Of a DNA stretch of 39,218 bases, positions 25,292 through 33,664 are shown piece by piece (within the stretch, counting starts at the first letter, position 1; every line of letters starts with the position of its first letter). Under the pieces are notes generated by a model. The model had not been told where the DNA came from. It saw nothing but the letters and a program-made list of their open reading frames with translations, and searched no databases. The stretch spans positions 1 through 39,218 of the forward strand of contig QBVD01000012.1 of NCBI GenBank assembly GCA_003058525.1, read 5' to 3'. The position numbers and the translations under genes were made by a program. Source of the DNA: a gamma proteobacterium symbiont of Ctena orbiculata. GTDB taxonomy: Bacteria; Pseudomonadota; Gammaproteobacteria; Chromatiales; Chromatiaceae.

Positions 25292-25774
25292 ATGCCATCG
25301 TTCGATATCGTCTCTCAAGTGGATCTTCAGGAGGTCAGAAATGCAGTCGATCAGGCCAACCGGGAGATCGGGACACGATTCGATTTCAAAGGTGTCGATG
25401 CCGCTTTCGAGCAGAATGAGAACGAGATCCAATTACGTGCGGAGCAGGAGTTCCAACTCAATCAGATGATGGATATTCTGCGCCAGAAACTGGTCAAACG
25501 TAAGGTTGATATCGCTGCGATGGACATTAAAGATGCCGAGACAAGCCTGCATAATGCGAGACAGCGTGTGGTTGTCAGACAGGGTATCGAGAGCGATTTG
25601 GCAAAAAAGATGGTCAAACAGATCAAGGGCGGCAAACTGAAAGTGCAGGCCCAGATCCAGGGTGAGCAGATCCGTGTGACAGGGAAAAAGCGGGACGATC
25701 TGCAGCAGGCTATCGCGCTTATTCGGGATGCCGACTACGGCCTTCCCCTGCAATTTCAAAATTTTCGGGACTAA
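25292..25774 (+). CDS. yajQ: YajQ family nucleotide (c-di-GMP) binding protein
   Basis: A 160-residue protein of the YajQ (UPF0234) family, start [19 protein letters not shown], with GTRFDFKG and the C-terminal [19 protein letters not shown] typical of the group. Some members bind c-di-GMP and act as co-regulators of transcription; others bind RNA or tRNA-like ligands, so the ligand here is open. CAGGAG lies 5 bases before ATG. dsbC starts 6 bases after the stop. Confidence 0.95.
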   Translation: MPSFDIVSQVDLQEVRNAVDQANREIGTRFDFKGVDAAFEQNENEIQLRAEQEFQLNQMMDILRQKLVKRKVDIAAMDIKDAETSLHNARQRVVVRQGIESDLAKKMVKQIKGGKLKVQAQIQGEQIRVTGKKRDDLQQAIALIRDADYGLPLQFQNFRD

Positions 25775-25780
25775 TCATCT

Positions 25781-26554
25781 ATGAAACGAACATATCAAGC
25801 TGCCCTGCGCAGGGGTTTAATGTTACTGCCGATAGCCACTCTGTTCACGGTCGGACCCGTCATGGGAGAGCCTACCAAGCAAAACGCCGAGATCCAGAAG
25901 GTACGCGAAGGGGTCAACAAAATACTCAAGCGGGGTAATATCTCCAGTGTCGCCCCCTCGAAGATCAACGGCCTGTATGAGGTCATGGTGGGTCCGCAAC
26001 TCTATTATGTATCCGCTGACGGCAGGTATCTTTTGAGTGGAAACATGTACGATATCGAAACCCGGGAGGATTTGACCACACCGAAGGTTTCCCATGCCAA
26101 AGCTGAAGCGATCGAGGCGGTGGGTGAAGCCAATATGGTGGTTTTCGCGCCGGAAAAGACCAAGCACACCGTCACCATATTCACCGATATAGATTGCGGC
26201 TATTGCCAGAAGCTGCATAGTGAAATAAAAGACTATAATGACCTGGGTATCAGTGTGCGCTACCTGATGTTTCCCAGGGCCGGCATTGGCAGTGAATCCT
26301 TCGATAAGGCGATAACCGTATTGTGTTCCGACGATCGTAACGATGCCATGACCCGTTCCAAGGCGGGTGAGAAGCTGGCTAAAAAAGTGTGCGACAATCC
26401 GGTCGAACAGCACTGGGCCCTCGGTAAGAGCCTGGGGGTGAACGGAACACCGGCCATATTCCTGAAAAGCGGAGATTTGCTGCCCGGCTATATTCCCGCA
26501 CAACGCCTGAGTGCTATTTTACAGGAGTTGGAGAAGAATCAGTCTCAGAAGTGA
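25781..26554 (+). CDS. dsbC: periplasmic thiol:disulfide isomerase DsbC
   Basis: A 257-residue protein with a signal peptide (1-29), an N-terminal dimerisation domain (about 32-95) and a thioredoxin-fold catalytic domain with CGYC at 139-142 (FTDIDCGYCQKLH) and a cis-Pro loop in GVNGTPAIFL. It reshuffles wrong disulfides of exported proteins and is kept reduced by DsbD. A second Cys pair (VLCSDD and KKVCDNP) matches the structural disulfide of E. coli DsbC. Follows yajQ closely in what looks like one transcript. Confidence 0.95.
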   Translation: MKRTYQAALRRGLMLLPIATLFTVGPVMGEPTKQNAEIQKVREGVNKILKRGNISSVAPSKINGLYEVMVGPQLYYVSADGRYLLSGNMYDIETREDLTTPKVSHAKAEAIEAVGEANMVVFAPEKTKHTVTIFTDIDCGYCQKLHSEIKDYNDLGISVRYLMFPRAGIGSESFDKAITVLCSDDRNDAMTRSKAGEKLAKKVCDNPVEQHWALGKSLGVNGTPAIFLKSGDLLPGYIPAQRLSAILQELEKNQSQK

Positions 26555-26646
26555 TAGTGAAAGCTGTTGTTTCCCGGTTCGTATCGGGAATCAATGTGCA
26601 ATGTAAGTTAATCTAAGGATCTGTACTGTTCACTTCAGGAGTTAGC

Positions 26647-27396
26647 TTGAAATTTGATGTGGCAATGCGTACCGACAAAGGGGTGGTACGGGAGCATAAT
26701 GAGGATGCCATCGGTGGTGATCCTGATGGCGGGTTTATGATACTCGCTGACGGTATGGGCGGCGCCAACGCCGGTGAGGTCGCCAGCAGCCTGTCGGTCG
26801 AGATGTTGACGAGTCAGTTGGCCGGCGCCAGTGAAGCCGGTTATGCGGAAACAGGGAGGGAGCGACTGCTGAATGCCATCCAGGATGTGAATCATGCAAT
26901 ACAAGAGCTCTCGCAGCAGGTGCCGGAGTATCAGGGCATGGGAACGACCCTGGTGGTCGGGCTATTCACCGAGCATAGCCTGCTATACGCACATGTAGGG
27001 GATTCCAGGCTCTATCGCCTGCGGGACGGTCTGTTTGAGCAGATGACCACGGACCATACAATCATCCAGGAAATGGTCAACCTTGGGGATTTCGCCAGTT
27101 TTGAGCAGGCACTCATGGCAGGTGTGCCAACCAACGTATTGTCACGGGCAGTAGGCTCCGAAGAGATAGTGGATATCGACCTGAGCGAGACGGAGATCGA
27201 TAATGGTGATCTCTATCTCTTTTGCTCCGATGGTCTCACAGGTATGGTGACGGATGATGAAATCCAAAGTATCCTAGAAAATATGAATCTCGATCTTATG
27301 CAGCAGGCCGATGAGCTTGTCGAATTTGCCTGCAGGATGGGGGGCGTGGATAACATCTCTGTTATTCTGGTTCGCGCCATGGCGAATGATAGTTAA
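26647..27396 (+). CDS. PP2C-type Ser/Thr protein phosphatase (PrpC/Stp1-like)
   Basis: A 249-residue metal-dependent phosphatase. Motifs in order: VREHNEDA (14-21), ILADGMGGANAGE (33-45), GTTLVVGL, VGDSRLYRLRDG, TDHTIIQEMV, FCSDGLTGMV and GGVDNISVILV, giving the full set of metal-binding Asp residues. The start is TTG at 26647, chosen because AGGAG lies 5 bases upstream and no ATG fits as well. An FHA protein follows after 31 bases, so the pair is a phospho-signalling module; a matching Ser/Thr kinase is not in the window. Confidence 0.93.
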   Translation: MKFDVAMRTDKGVVREHNEDAIGGDPDGGFMILADGMGGANAGEVASSLSVEMLTSQLAGASEAGYAETGRERLLNAIQDVNHAIQELSQQVPEYQGMGTTLVVGLFTEHSLLYAHVGDSRLYRLRDGLFEQMTTDHTIIQEMVNLGDFASFEQALMAGVPTNVLSRAVGSEEIVDIDLSETEIDNGDLYLFCSDGLTGMVTDDEIQSILENMNLDLMQQADELVEFACRMGGVDNISVILVRAMANDS

Positions 27397-27427
27397 ATAA
27401 ATTTAAGGTACCTGGGTAGAGAGCTAT

Positions 27428-28123
27428 ATGGAAAAACTCGTTGTTATGGGTGATGATGAGTCACCGCAAGAGTTTCCACTTATCGGCAAACGCATGTTGA
27501 TCGGACGAGACGAGAGCTGCGAAGTCTGTCTTAAGGATCGTTCAGTCAGCCGCCACCATGCCACGATAATAAAAGTCTTCAGTGGATATTCCATTGAGGA
27601 TGAACAGAGCACCAACGGCACTCGGGTCAATGGCAACACCGTTACAAAGCGTTTCCTGAAACACGGTGACCTGATCGAGGTCGGCAAATACCATCTTCGC
27701 TTTATCACCCAGGCGCCACCCCAAGATATGGATGATCCCGATAAGACAGTGGTATTGCGTCCGCGAGCGCCCAAACCTGTTCAGCCATCATCACCCGAGG
27801 TTGCAGGAGTTCAACCGGCCGATGCGGAATCGAGTACACAACCGGATATTGAGACGCCTGTTAAGGATAGGCCCAGGGTGCGTTTCCTTGACGGTGAAAA
27901 TAAGGGCAAGGTGAAAGTGGTCGATAGGGCCTTTTTCAGTGTGGGCAACCCCGGTGGTGATCTGGTGCTGATAAATCAGCGTCAATCGGGATTCTTTCTG
28001 CTCAAAGTTGGCGGCGATAATCCGCCAATGATCAATGGTGAGCCCATCAAAGCGGGTGGCGTGGAACTGCACGACGGCGACCGCATCGACCTGGGTGATC
28101 TATCCCTGGAGTTTCTTAATTAA
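27428..28123 (+). CDS. FHA-domain protein with a second degenerate FHA-like domain
   Basis: A 231-residue protein. Residues 8-93 are a canonical FHA phosphothreonine-binding domain: MLIGRDESCEVCL, SVSRHHATI, STNGTRVNG, LKHGDLIEVG. A Pro/acidic linker (about 95-148) leads to a second region (about 150-231) with FHA-like layout (FFSVGNPGGDLVL, MINGEPI, LHDGDRIDLGDLSLEF) but without the Arg and Ser-x-x-His residues needed for phosphopeptide binding. It follows the PP2C gene, so it probably reads phosphorylation that the phosphatase removes. Confidence 0.9.
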   Translation: MEKLVVMGDDESPQEFPLIGKRMLIGRDESCEVCLKDRSVSRHHATIIKVFSGYSIEDEQSTNGTRVNGNTVTKRFLKHGDLIEVGKYHLRFITQAPPQDMDDPDKTVVLRPRAPKPVQPSSPEVAGVQPADAESSTQPDIETPVKDRPRVRFLDGENKGKVKVVDRAFFSVGNPGGDLVLINQRQSGFFLLKVGGDNPPMINGEPIKAGGVELHDGDRIDLGDLSLEFLN

Positions 28124-28159
28124 GATATCAAGCCGAGTGTGCCGCATTCCTGGCGATAT

Positions 28160-28594
28160 CTATACAGCACGGTTGCCGTGCTTGTAGTTGCTGTCCAATA
28201 GTGATGTCAGTCGCATGCAGGCTGCAAAACTGGCGGTGTCTTCAAGTATGCCGTGCATGATCACACCTTCCAGCAGATCCTTGCCATCCCATTTCGGATG
28301 GATCAAATCGGTCAGGAACTGACTCTCGTGAGGTGTTAGCTGATCGAAGGCGAGTCCACAACCCGGGTTGTCGACTCGGATGACTTTTGCCGACAACTCC
28401 TGACTTTCATGCTGCCCCGGTCTCTTGATGGAGACCCGGTAACCATCATTTACCTTGGCTGTGGCCAGGGATGTAGCATAGAAGCCCGTTTCGCTGAGAT
28501 CCCTGACAATGCTTACCTGCTCGACACCCCCGGCCTTCGATGCCAGCATCACTTGAAGCGATGTTTTCGTTCTAGGGCTTCTGCGAGCGTCCAT
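28160..28594 (-). CDS. PilZ-domain c-di-GMP receptor protein
   Basis: A 144-residue protein with an N-terminal PilZ domain. The c-di-GMP-binding motifs are complete: RRSPR (4-8) and DLSETG (near 31-36). The C-terminal about 50 residues are a helical tail of unknown role. ATG at 28594 was preferred over 28600 because AGGGG stands 7 bases before it but only 1 base before the other. It converges with the FHA gene; target process (motility, adhesion, exopolysaccharide) cannot be inferred. Confidence 0.88.
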   Translation of the reverse strand: MDARRSPRTKTSLQVMLASKAGGVEQVSIVRDLSETGFYATSLATAKVNDGYRVSIKRPGQHESQELSAKVIRVDNPGCGLAFDQLTPHESQFLTDLIHPKWDGKDLLEGVIMHGILEDTASFAACMRLTSLLDSNYKHGNRAV

Positions 28595-28710
28595 TGTCAT
28601 GCCCCTGTCATGATTCAGTCACATTTAATGTAGGCGGACACTCGTTTGCTTTGTATGGGGAATAATCCCAATATTGATCAGGGTTTTACCGAGTGCTCAG
28701 GAGATTGAGT

Positions 28711-28920
28711 TCAATCATTGAGCCGAAAACCGATATTAATGGTGACCTGCCAATGGGCCACCTGGCCGTTATCGATATGACCGCGGGTTTCCACAACCTC
28801 GAACCAGTTCATGTTGTCGATGGTCTCTCCCGCGCGCGCAATGGCATTACGGATGGCATCGTCACTGCTGGTCTGGGATGAACCCACCAGCTGGATCTTC
28901 TTGTAGACGTGATCGGACAT
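28711..28920 (-). CDS. dodecin flavoprotein
   Basis: A 69-residue protein of the dodecin family, which forms hollow dodecamers storing flavins. The signature [14 protein letters not shown] includes the Trp that sandwiches the isoalloxazine ring, followed by [14 protein letters not shown]. Length is typical. GGAGG lies 8 bases upstream of ATG, inside an A/T-rich hairpin listed separately. Confidence 0.93.
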   Translation of the reverse strand: MSDHVYKKIQLVGSSQTSSDDAIRNAIARAGETIDNMNWFEVVETRGHIDNGQVAHWQVTINIGFRLND

Positions 28921-28922
28921 AT

Positions 28923-28941
28923 AAAAAACCTCCGGTTTTTT
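28923..28941 (-). promoter_or_regulatory. hairpin holding the dodecin ribosome-binding site
   Basis: In the mRNA sense AAAAAACC-GGA-GGTTTTTT forms 8 pairs with a 3-base loop; the Shine-Dalgarno GGAGG occupies loop and 3' arm, immediately before the start codon. A thermometer-like or structure-controlled start is possible. Confidence 0.4.
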
Positions 28942-29049
28942 TTAAAGTTGAGTTTTGAATTGTTGTGTGTGCTGTGTGCGCAATCGGTTTAATAAAATAG
29001 CTGGTTACCCGCCATTCTCAGTCACACTCTGTTGTACAGCAAATAAATA

Positions 29050-29101
29050 TATTCGCGTTCATTTGCGGACATAACAATCATTCGCGAGTATTCGCGGCTT
29101 A
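29050..29101. repeat. dispersed repeat, extended copy of the ATTTGCGTTC family
   Basis: ATTCGCGTTCATTTGCGGAC, about 10 bases, then TTCGCGAGTATTCGCGGCTT, matching 5655-5710 in both halves and spacing. It lies 65 bases beyond the mutS stop. Confidence 0.65.
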
Positions 29102-29166
29102 CCTATACAACTCACTATCAACATATACCCTCTACCTCAGGAAGAGGGGAGCACAACAATTCAAAA

Positions 29167-31740
29167 TTATTCTTCAAGTTTCTGCTTTAACCGGTACAAG
29201 GCCTCCAGCGCCTCTCTCGGAGTCAGTTCGTCGGGATCGATTTCACGCAACTGCTGTTCAACCGCGGACGCTTCCGTACAGGGCGCTTCTGTGTCGAACA
29301 GGGGTAGCTGGCTCTGCTGCTGTTCCGCATGGCGCTGGGCGCTGGCTTCCAACTCCAGCAGGCGTTGGCGCGCCCTGAGAATGACCGGCTTAGGCACCCC
29401 GGCCAGGGTGGCCACCTGGAGGCCATAGCTCTGGTTGGCCGGTCCCTCCCGCACCGCATGCAGAAAGACAATGGTATCGCCGTGTTCCACTGCGTCCAGG
29501 TGCAGGTTGCCGATGCCGGGATACTCCTCCGGCAGGGTGGTGAGTTCGAAGTAGTGGGTGGCGAAGAGGGTATAGGCGCGCAGACAGGTGGCCAGTTCAA
29601 CCGCACAGGACCAGGCCAGGGAGAGCCCGTCGAAGGTGGAGGTGCCGCGGCCGATCTCATCCATCAGCACCAGGCTCTGGGCGGTGGCGTTGTGCAGGAT
29701 GTTGGCAGTCTCCTCCATCTCCACCATGAAGGTGGAGCGTCCCCCTGCCAGATCGTCGGAGGCGCCGATGCGGGAGAAGATACGGTCGATGGGCCCGATC
29801 CTCGCCGCGGCAGCGGGTACGAAGCTGCCGCTGTAGGCGAGCAGTACGATGAGGGCGATCTGGCGCATGAAGGTCGACTTGCCGCCCATGTTGGGGCCGG
29901 TGATGATCAGCATCCGCTGCTGGTCGTCGAAGGTAACACTGTTGGCAACAAAGGGGTCGCTGCTGACCTGTTCCACCACCGGGTGACGACCGTCGGTAAT
30001 CTGCAGGCCAGGTTCCTCCACCATTTGCGGAGAGACCAGGTTGAGTTGCTGGGCCCGCTCCGCCAGGTTGCAGATTACATCCAGCCGGGCCAGTCCCTCG
30101 GCACACTGTTGCAGAGGCGTCAGCTCCCCGCAGAGCCGATCGAGCAGCTGATCATAGAGATACTTCTCCCGTGCCAGGGCGCGTTCACGGGCGCTCAGCA
30201 CCTGATCCTCGAACTTCTTCAGCTCCGGTGTGATGAAGCGCTCCGCCCCCTTCAGGGTCTGGCGGCGGATATAGTCTTCAGGCGCCCTGTCGGACTGGCC
30301 GCGGCTGATCTCGATGTAGTAGCCGTGGACCCGGTTGTAGCTCACCTTGAGGGTGGCTATGCCGGTGCGCTCACGCTCGCGGCTCTCCAGGTCGAGTAGA
30401 AACTGGTCGGCGTTCTGTGAGAGGGCGCGCAGTTCATCCAGTTCCGCGTCATACCCCTCGGCGATGACCCCGCCATCGCGGATCAGCATCGGCGGTTGAT
30501 CTATGATGGCGCCCCGCAGCAGTTGCTGGGTTGCGGGATATTCACCGATCTGTCGTGCCAGGGCGGGCGACAGGGGGCTGTCGAGTTGCGCCAGCAGGGG
30601 TTGGAGCTGGGGCAGGGCGCCGAGGGCCTCCCGCAGGGTGGACAGATCCCGCGGACGGGCGCTCTTCAAGGCCACCCGGGCGAGAATGCGTTCGATATCG
30701 CCGATCCCCTGCAGAATCTCCCGCAGTTCATGGTAGAGGCGGGAGGCGAGCAGGGCTTCGATGGTGGCATGGCGCTCAGCCACCGCCTCCCTGTGCCTCA
30801 AGGGCTGGCTGATCCAGCGCCGCAACATGCGGCTGCCCATGGCGGTGACGGTGCGGTCCATGATCCCCGCCAGGGTATGTTGCGGCTGATTGGAGAGGGA
30901 GTGGACCAGTTCCAGATTGCGCCGGGTCGCCGCATCGATGATCACGCTCTGATCCCGATGCTCCACCCGCATGCCGCGGATGTGGGGCAGGGCGCCGAAC
31001 TGGGTCTCCTCCACATACTGCAGCAGACAGCCGGCGGCAGCTACGGCCAGGGGCTGCTCCTGGCAGCCGAATCCGCCCAGGTCACGGGTGCCGAACTGCT
31101 TGCACAACAGCCTCTGGGCGGAGTCGAGATCGTAGTGCCAGGCGGGGCGCCGGGTTACGCCATTGCGTAGTGCGAGGGTCTCAGGCAGGGTGGAATCCTC
31201 ATCCAGCAGGATCTCCGCCGGGCTGAGTCGCTCCAGTTCACCGCTCAGGGCCTCCAGGCCGCTGAGCTGCTGAATGGTAAAGCGGCCGCTGGCCAGGTCC
31301 AGGGCCGCCAGGCCGTAATCATCCCCTTCGTTGATCGCCAGCAAAAGGTTTTCCCGCCGCTCCTCCAACAGCGCCTCGTCGGTGAGGGTGCCCGGGGTGA
31401 CGATGCGCACCACCTTGCGTTCAACCGGTCCCTTGCTGGTGGCCGGATCGCCGACCTGCTCGCAGATCGCCACCGACTCCCCCTGTTTGACCAGGCGCGC
31501 CAGGTAGCCTTCGGCGGCATGGTAGGGAACACCGGCCATGGGGATCGGCTTGCCCGCCGACTGACCCCGCTTGGTCAGGGTGATATCGAGCAGCCGCGCC
31601 GCCTTCTCCGCATCGGCAAAGAAGAGTTCATAGAAATCCCCCATGCGGTAGAAGAGCAGCATATCGGGATGCTCCCCCTTGATGCGCAGGTACTGCTGCA
31701 TCATCGGGGTGTGCTGCTGGGATTTTGTGGCTTTGGTCAT
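29167..31740 (-). CDS. mutS: DNA mismatch repair protein MutS
   Basis: An 857-residue mismatch-recognition ATPase. The mismatch-wedge motif [11 protein letters not shown] gives Phe36 and Glu38 when translation starts at the ATG at 31740, exactly the E. coli numbering, so this start is preferred over an upstream TTG at 31755. Core, lever and clamp domains follow; the C-terminal third has Walker [30 protein letters not shown] (Walker B) and [11 protein letters not shown]. The tail after about residue 800 ([15 protein letters not shown]) is the usual tetramerisation end. A cupin gene sits 15 bases upstream on the same strand. Confidence 0.97.
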   Translation of the reverse strand: MTKATKSQQHTPMMQQYLRIKGEHPDMLLFYRMGDFYELFFADAEKAARLLDITLTKRGQSAGKPIPMAGVPYHAAEGYLARLVKQGESVAICEQVGDPATSKGPVERKVVRIVTPGTLTDEALLEERRENLLLAINEGDDYGLAALDLASGRFTIQQLSGLEALSGELERLSPAEILLDEDSTLPETLALRNGVTRRPAWHYDLDSAQRLLCKQFGTRDLGGFGCQEQPLAVAAAGCLLQYVEETQFGALPHIRGMRVEHRDQSVIIDAATRRNLELVHSLSNQPQHTLAGIMDRTVTAMGSRMLRRWISQPLRHREAVAERHATIEALLASRLYHELREILQGIGDIERILARVALKSARPRDLSTLREALGALPQLQPLLAQLDSPLSPALARQIGEYPATQQLLRGAIIDQPPMLIRDGGVIAEGYDAELDELRALSQNADQFLLDLESRERERTGIATLKVSYNRVHGYYIEISRGQSDRAPEDYIRRQTLKGAERFITPELKKFEDQVLSARERALAREKYLYDQLLDRLCGELTPLQQCAEGLARLDVICNLAERAQQLNLVSPQMVEEPGLQITDGRHPVVEQVSSDPFVANSVTFDDQQRMLIITGPNMGGKSTFMRQIALIVLLAYSGSFVPAAAARIGPIDRIFSRIGASDDLAGGRSTFMVEMEETANILHNATAQSLVLMDEIGRGTSTFDGLSLAWSCAVELATCLRAYTLFATHYFELTTLPEEYPGIGNLHLDAVEHGDTIVFLHAVREGPANQSYGLQVATLAGVPKPVILRARQRLLELEASAQRHAEQQQSQLPLFDTEAPCTEASAVEQQLREIDPDELTPREALEALYRLKQKLEE

Positions 31741-31755
31741 CAGGCAGGACGACAA

Positions 31756-32037
31756 CTATTCAAAGGTGTAGTGTTTTTCCACGTCTTTGGTGATCTCCCA
31801 GGTGCACTTCATGCCCGCGGGAAAGGTGATCAGATCGCCACGGCCGAACTCCTGGGGCTCACCACCCTCCGGGATGACGATGAACTTGCCGCGCAGGATG
31901 TAGCAGATCTCGGTCTGGCTATACTCCCAATCGAACTTCGAGACCTCCTTCTCCCAGATCGGCCAGTCGTAGACCCCCTGGATCTCCAGCTTCATGGCGG
32001 AGGGGCGGTGTTCGCAGAGAATTTTCAGTTCAGTCAT
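31756..32037 (-). CDS. small cupin-domain protein
   Basis: A 93-residue single-domain cupin of the kind that binds small ligands. YSQTEICYILRGKFIVIPE and FGRGDLITFPAGMKCTW give the two cupin motifs, though His residues of the first motif are mostly replaced (TEICY), so metal binding may be altered. It is directly upstream of mutS and likely shares its transcript. Role unknown. Confidence 0.8.
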   Translation of the reverse strand: MTELKILCEHRPSAMKLEIQGVYDWPIWEKEVSKFDWEYSQTEICYILRGKFIVIPEGGEPQEFGRGDLITFPAGMKCTWEITKDVEKHYTFE

Positions 32038-32148
32038 GTTATCCGTTTCGTGCTTGCTTTAATGAGAAACCGCCACCCGTAGTGCGGCCGTGGATCAGAC
32101 GGCAGAGTTTACCCCGAATGGGGGGAGGAGGTTAACCCGGGATTTAGC

Positions 32149-32166
32149 GGTGCGCCAAGGCGCACC
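32149..32166. repeat. short palindrome GGTGCGCC-AA-GGCGCACC
   Basis: A perfect 8-bp stem with 2-base loop followed by CTAC. A related palindrome (GGTGCGGC, TC, GCCGCACC) occurs at 35271-35288. Confidence 0.5.
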
Positions 32167-32219
32167 CTACGGGGTTCACTCTCGTTCCCACGCTCCCGCG
32201 TGGGAATGCATACCCTCAC

Positions 32220-32438
32220 TCACCAAATCCTGTCAACCTCAATCAACCCACCCATCCCCACATAATCCCGCGCACTGGAATAGCGCCAATGCTCCGCCCG
32301 GTCCACATACCCGCGATCAACCGGATTTTGATGTATATATTCAATCTTCTGCCGCATCATTACATCATCCTGTATCGATTCAGGATGACACCCTTCCTGC
32401 CAGAACTGATACTCCCGATCACCCTTGTGCGCCTTCTT
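32220..32438 (-). pseudogene. RAYT 3'-end copy A (219 bases)
   Basis: Corresponds to the last 72 or so codons of the complete RAYT gene, from AHKGDREYQFW to the stop, with only a few base differences (GYVDR after PVDR instead of PVDH). It lacks the HUH motif and the catalytic Tyr, so it cannot encode an active transposase. Confidence 0.8.
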
Positions 32439-32481
32439 CGCTCTCGTTCCCACGCTCCCGCGTGGGAATGCATACCCTCAC

Positions 32482-32590
32482 TCACCAAATCCTGTCAACC
32501 TTAATCAACCCACCCATCCCCACATAATCCCGCGCACTGGAATAGCGCCAATGCTCCGCCCGGTCCACATACCCGCGATCAACCGGATTT
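32482..32590 (-). pseudogene. RAYT 3'-end copy B (109 bases)
   Basis: Last 35 codons of the RAYT gene (from NPVDRGYVD to the stop), joined at its 5' side directly to REP unit C. Not functional alone. Confidence 0.8.
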
Positions 32591-32633
32591 CGCTCTCGTT
32601 CCCACGCTCCCGCGTGGGAATGCATACCCCCAC

Positions 32634-32742
32634 TCACCAAATCCTGTCAACCTCAATCAACCCACCCATCCCCACATAATCCCGCGCACTGGAATAGCGC
32701 CAATGCTCCGCCCGGTCCACATACCCGCGATCAACCGGATTT
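32634..32742 (-). pseudogene. RAYT 3'-end copy C (109 bases)
   Basis: Same breakpoints as copy B and nearly identical to it, joined to REP unit D, which directly follows the stop codon of the complete RAYT gene. Confidence 0.8.
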
Positions 32743-32785
32743 CGCTCTCGTTCCCACGCTCCCGCGTGGGAATGCATACCCTCAC

Positions 32786-33316
32786 TCACCAAATCCTGTC
32801 AACCTCAATCAACCCACCCATCCCCACATAATCCCGCGCACTGGAATAGCGCCAATGCTCCGCCCGGTCCACATACCCGTGATCAACCGGATTTTGATGT
32901 ATATATTCAATCTTCTGCCGCATCATTACATCATCCTGTATCGATTCAGGATGACACCCTTCCTGCCAGAATTGATACTCCCGATCACCCTTGTGCGCCT
33001 TCTTGTAGAACGCCAATTGGTCCAAAATCTGCCTGACATTTTGCTGTATCAAATAGTCCAACAACTGCCTAGATGTGTACGACTTGAAGCGTGCCATATC
33101 ACGATTCAGATCACGGCTCTGTACCACCATGTGAAGATGGTTCTCGAGGATCACATAAGCATAGATCTTTAACCCTTCTTTCTGTAAAAACCGCAGTGAC
33201 TCAAGGACTATCTCCACGGTCGTGGGGCGCGTGAAGACGGGTATCCAGTGGAGTACCGTACAGGTCACAAAATGTGGATGCGCAGGATCAATGATCTTAT
33301 AACGACTTCTTCCCAT
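32786..33316 (-). CDS. REP-associated tyrosine transposase (RAYT, IS200-like Y1 family)
   Basis: A 176-residue single-strand transposase. The HUH motif is in ENHLHMVVQ (His60, His62), the likely catalytic Tyr is Tyr80 in FKSYTSRQ, and the tail has YIHQNPVDHGYVD and HWRYSSARDY typical of RAYTs. The frame extends to 33343, but ATG at 33316 follows GGAGGTGGTA, so this start is used. The gene is flanked on both sides by REP palindromes of one family, the usual sign that the enzyme recognises and spreads them. Three partial copies of its 3' end lie downstream. Confidence 0.9.
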   Translation of the reverse strand: MGRSRYKIIDPAHPHFVTCTVLHWIPVFTRPTTVEIVLESLRFLQKEGLKIYAYVILENHLHMVVQSRDLNRDMARFKSYTSRQLLDYLIQQNVRQILDQLAFYKKAHKGDREYQFWQEGCHPESIQDDVMMRQKIEYIHQNPVDHGYVDRAEHWRYSSARDYVGMGGLIEVDRIW

Positions 33317-33402
33317 TACCACCTCCATGTGATTTTTATTCAATCCTCGTTCTCACACACCAGCTTCCCTTCTCATACCATGCTCCCACATAACTTCTCG
33401 TT

Positions 33403-33640
33403 GGGAGCGCATCTCTGCGGGAGTATAAGATTCGTTACTCTATTCCACCTGCAGTATGCATTCCCACGCTGGAGCGTGGGAATGAGATGAAATTGAGTCA
33501 TTTCAAGATGGAGAGCATTCTCTTTCCCATGCTCCGTGTGGGAACGCATACCCCAGTATCCCAACTCAGTTCTCATTTTCCTCGTTCCCACACTCCCACA
33601 TCCATTCTCGTTCCCACGCTCCAGCGTGGGAATGCATACC
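33403..33640. repeat. REP/REPIN cluster on the 5' side of the RAYT gene
   Basis: Contains an inverted REP (TTCCCACGCTGGAGCGTGGG, 33461-33480), a diverged one at 33523-33552, and a full one at 33607-33640 with a perfect 10-bp stem. The stretch GGGAGTATAAGATTCGTTAC near 33420 matches the REPIN spacer at 36840 and 37110. The rest of 33317-33664 holds no other gene. Confidence 0.75.
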
Positions 33641-33664
33641 CCAGCATCACAACTCATTTCTCAT

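Larger units (their letters stand above)
32179..32785. repeat. tandem array of REP palindromes and RAYT 3' ends
   Basis: Four REP units (CTCGTTCCCACGCTCCCGCG and on to GCATACC) begin at 32179, 32441, 32593 and 32745. Each is followed by the last part of the transposase gene: 219, 109 and 109 bases for the first three, the full gene for the fourth. Period lengths are 262, 152 and 152 bases. Copies differ by one or two bases, so the array is young. Confidence 0.85.

Noticed and set aside
29329-30399. 356-codon plus-strand frame opposite mutS
   Set aside because: Antisense to MutS; its composition follows from the GC-rich mutS codons.
32425-32679. plus-strand open frames over the REP array and 37226-like regions
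   Set aside because: They read through REP palindromes and antisense RAYT fragments; no independent gene signal.
32179-32785. CRISPR-like array
   Set aside because: The regularly spaced palindromes are separated by copies of one transposase gene end, not by unique spacers, and no cas genes are present.
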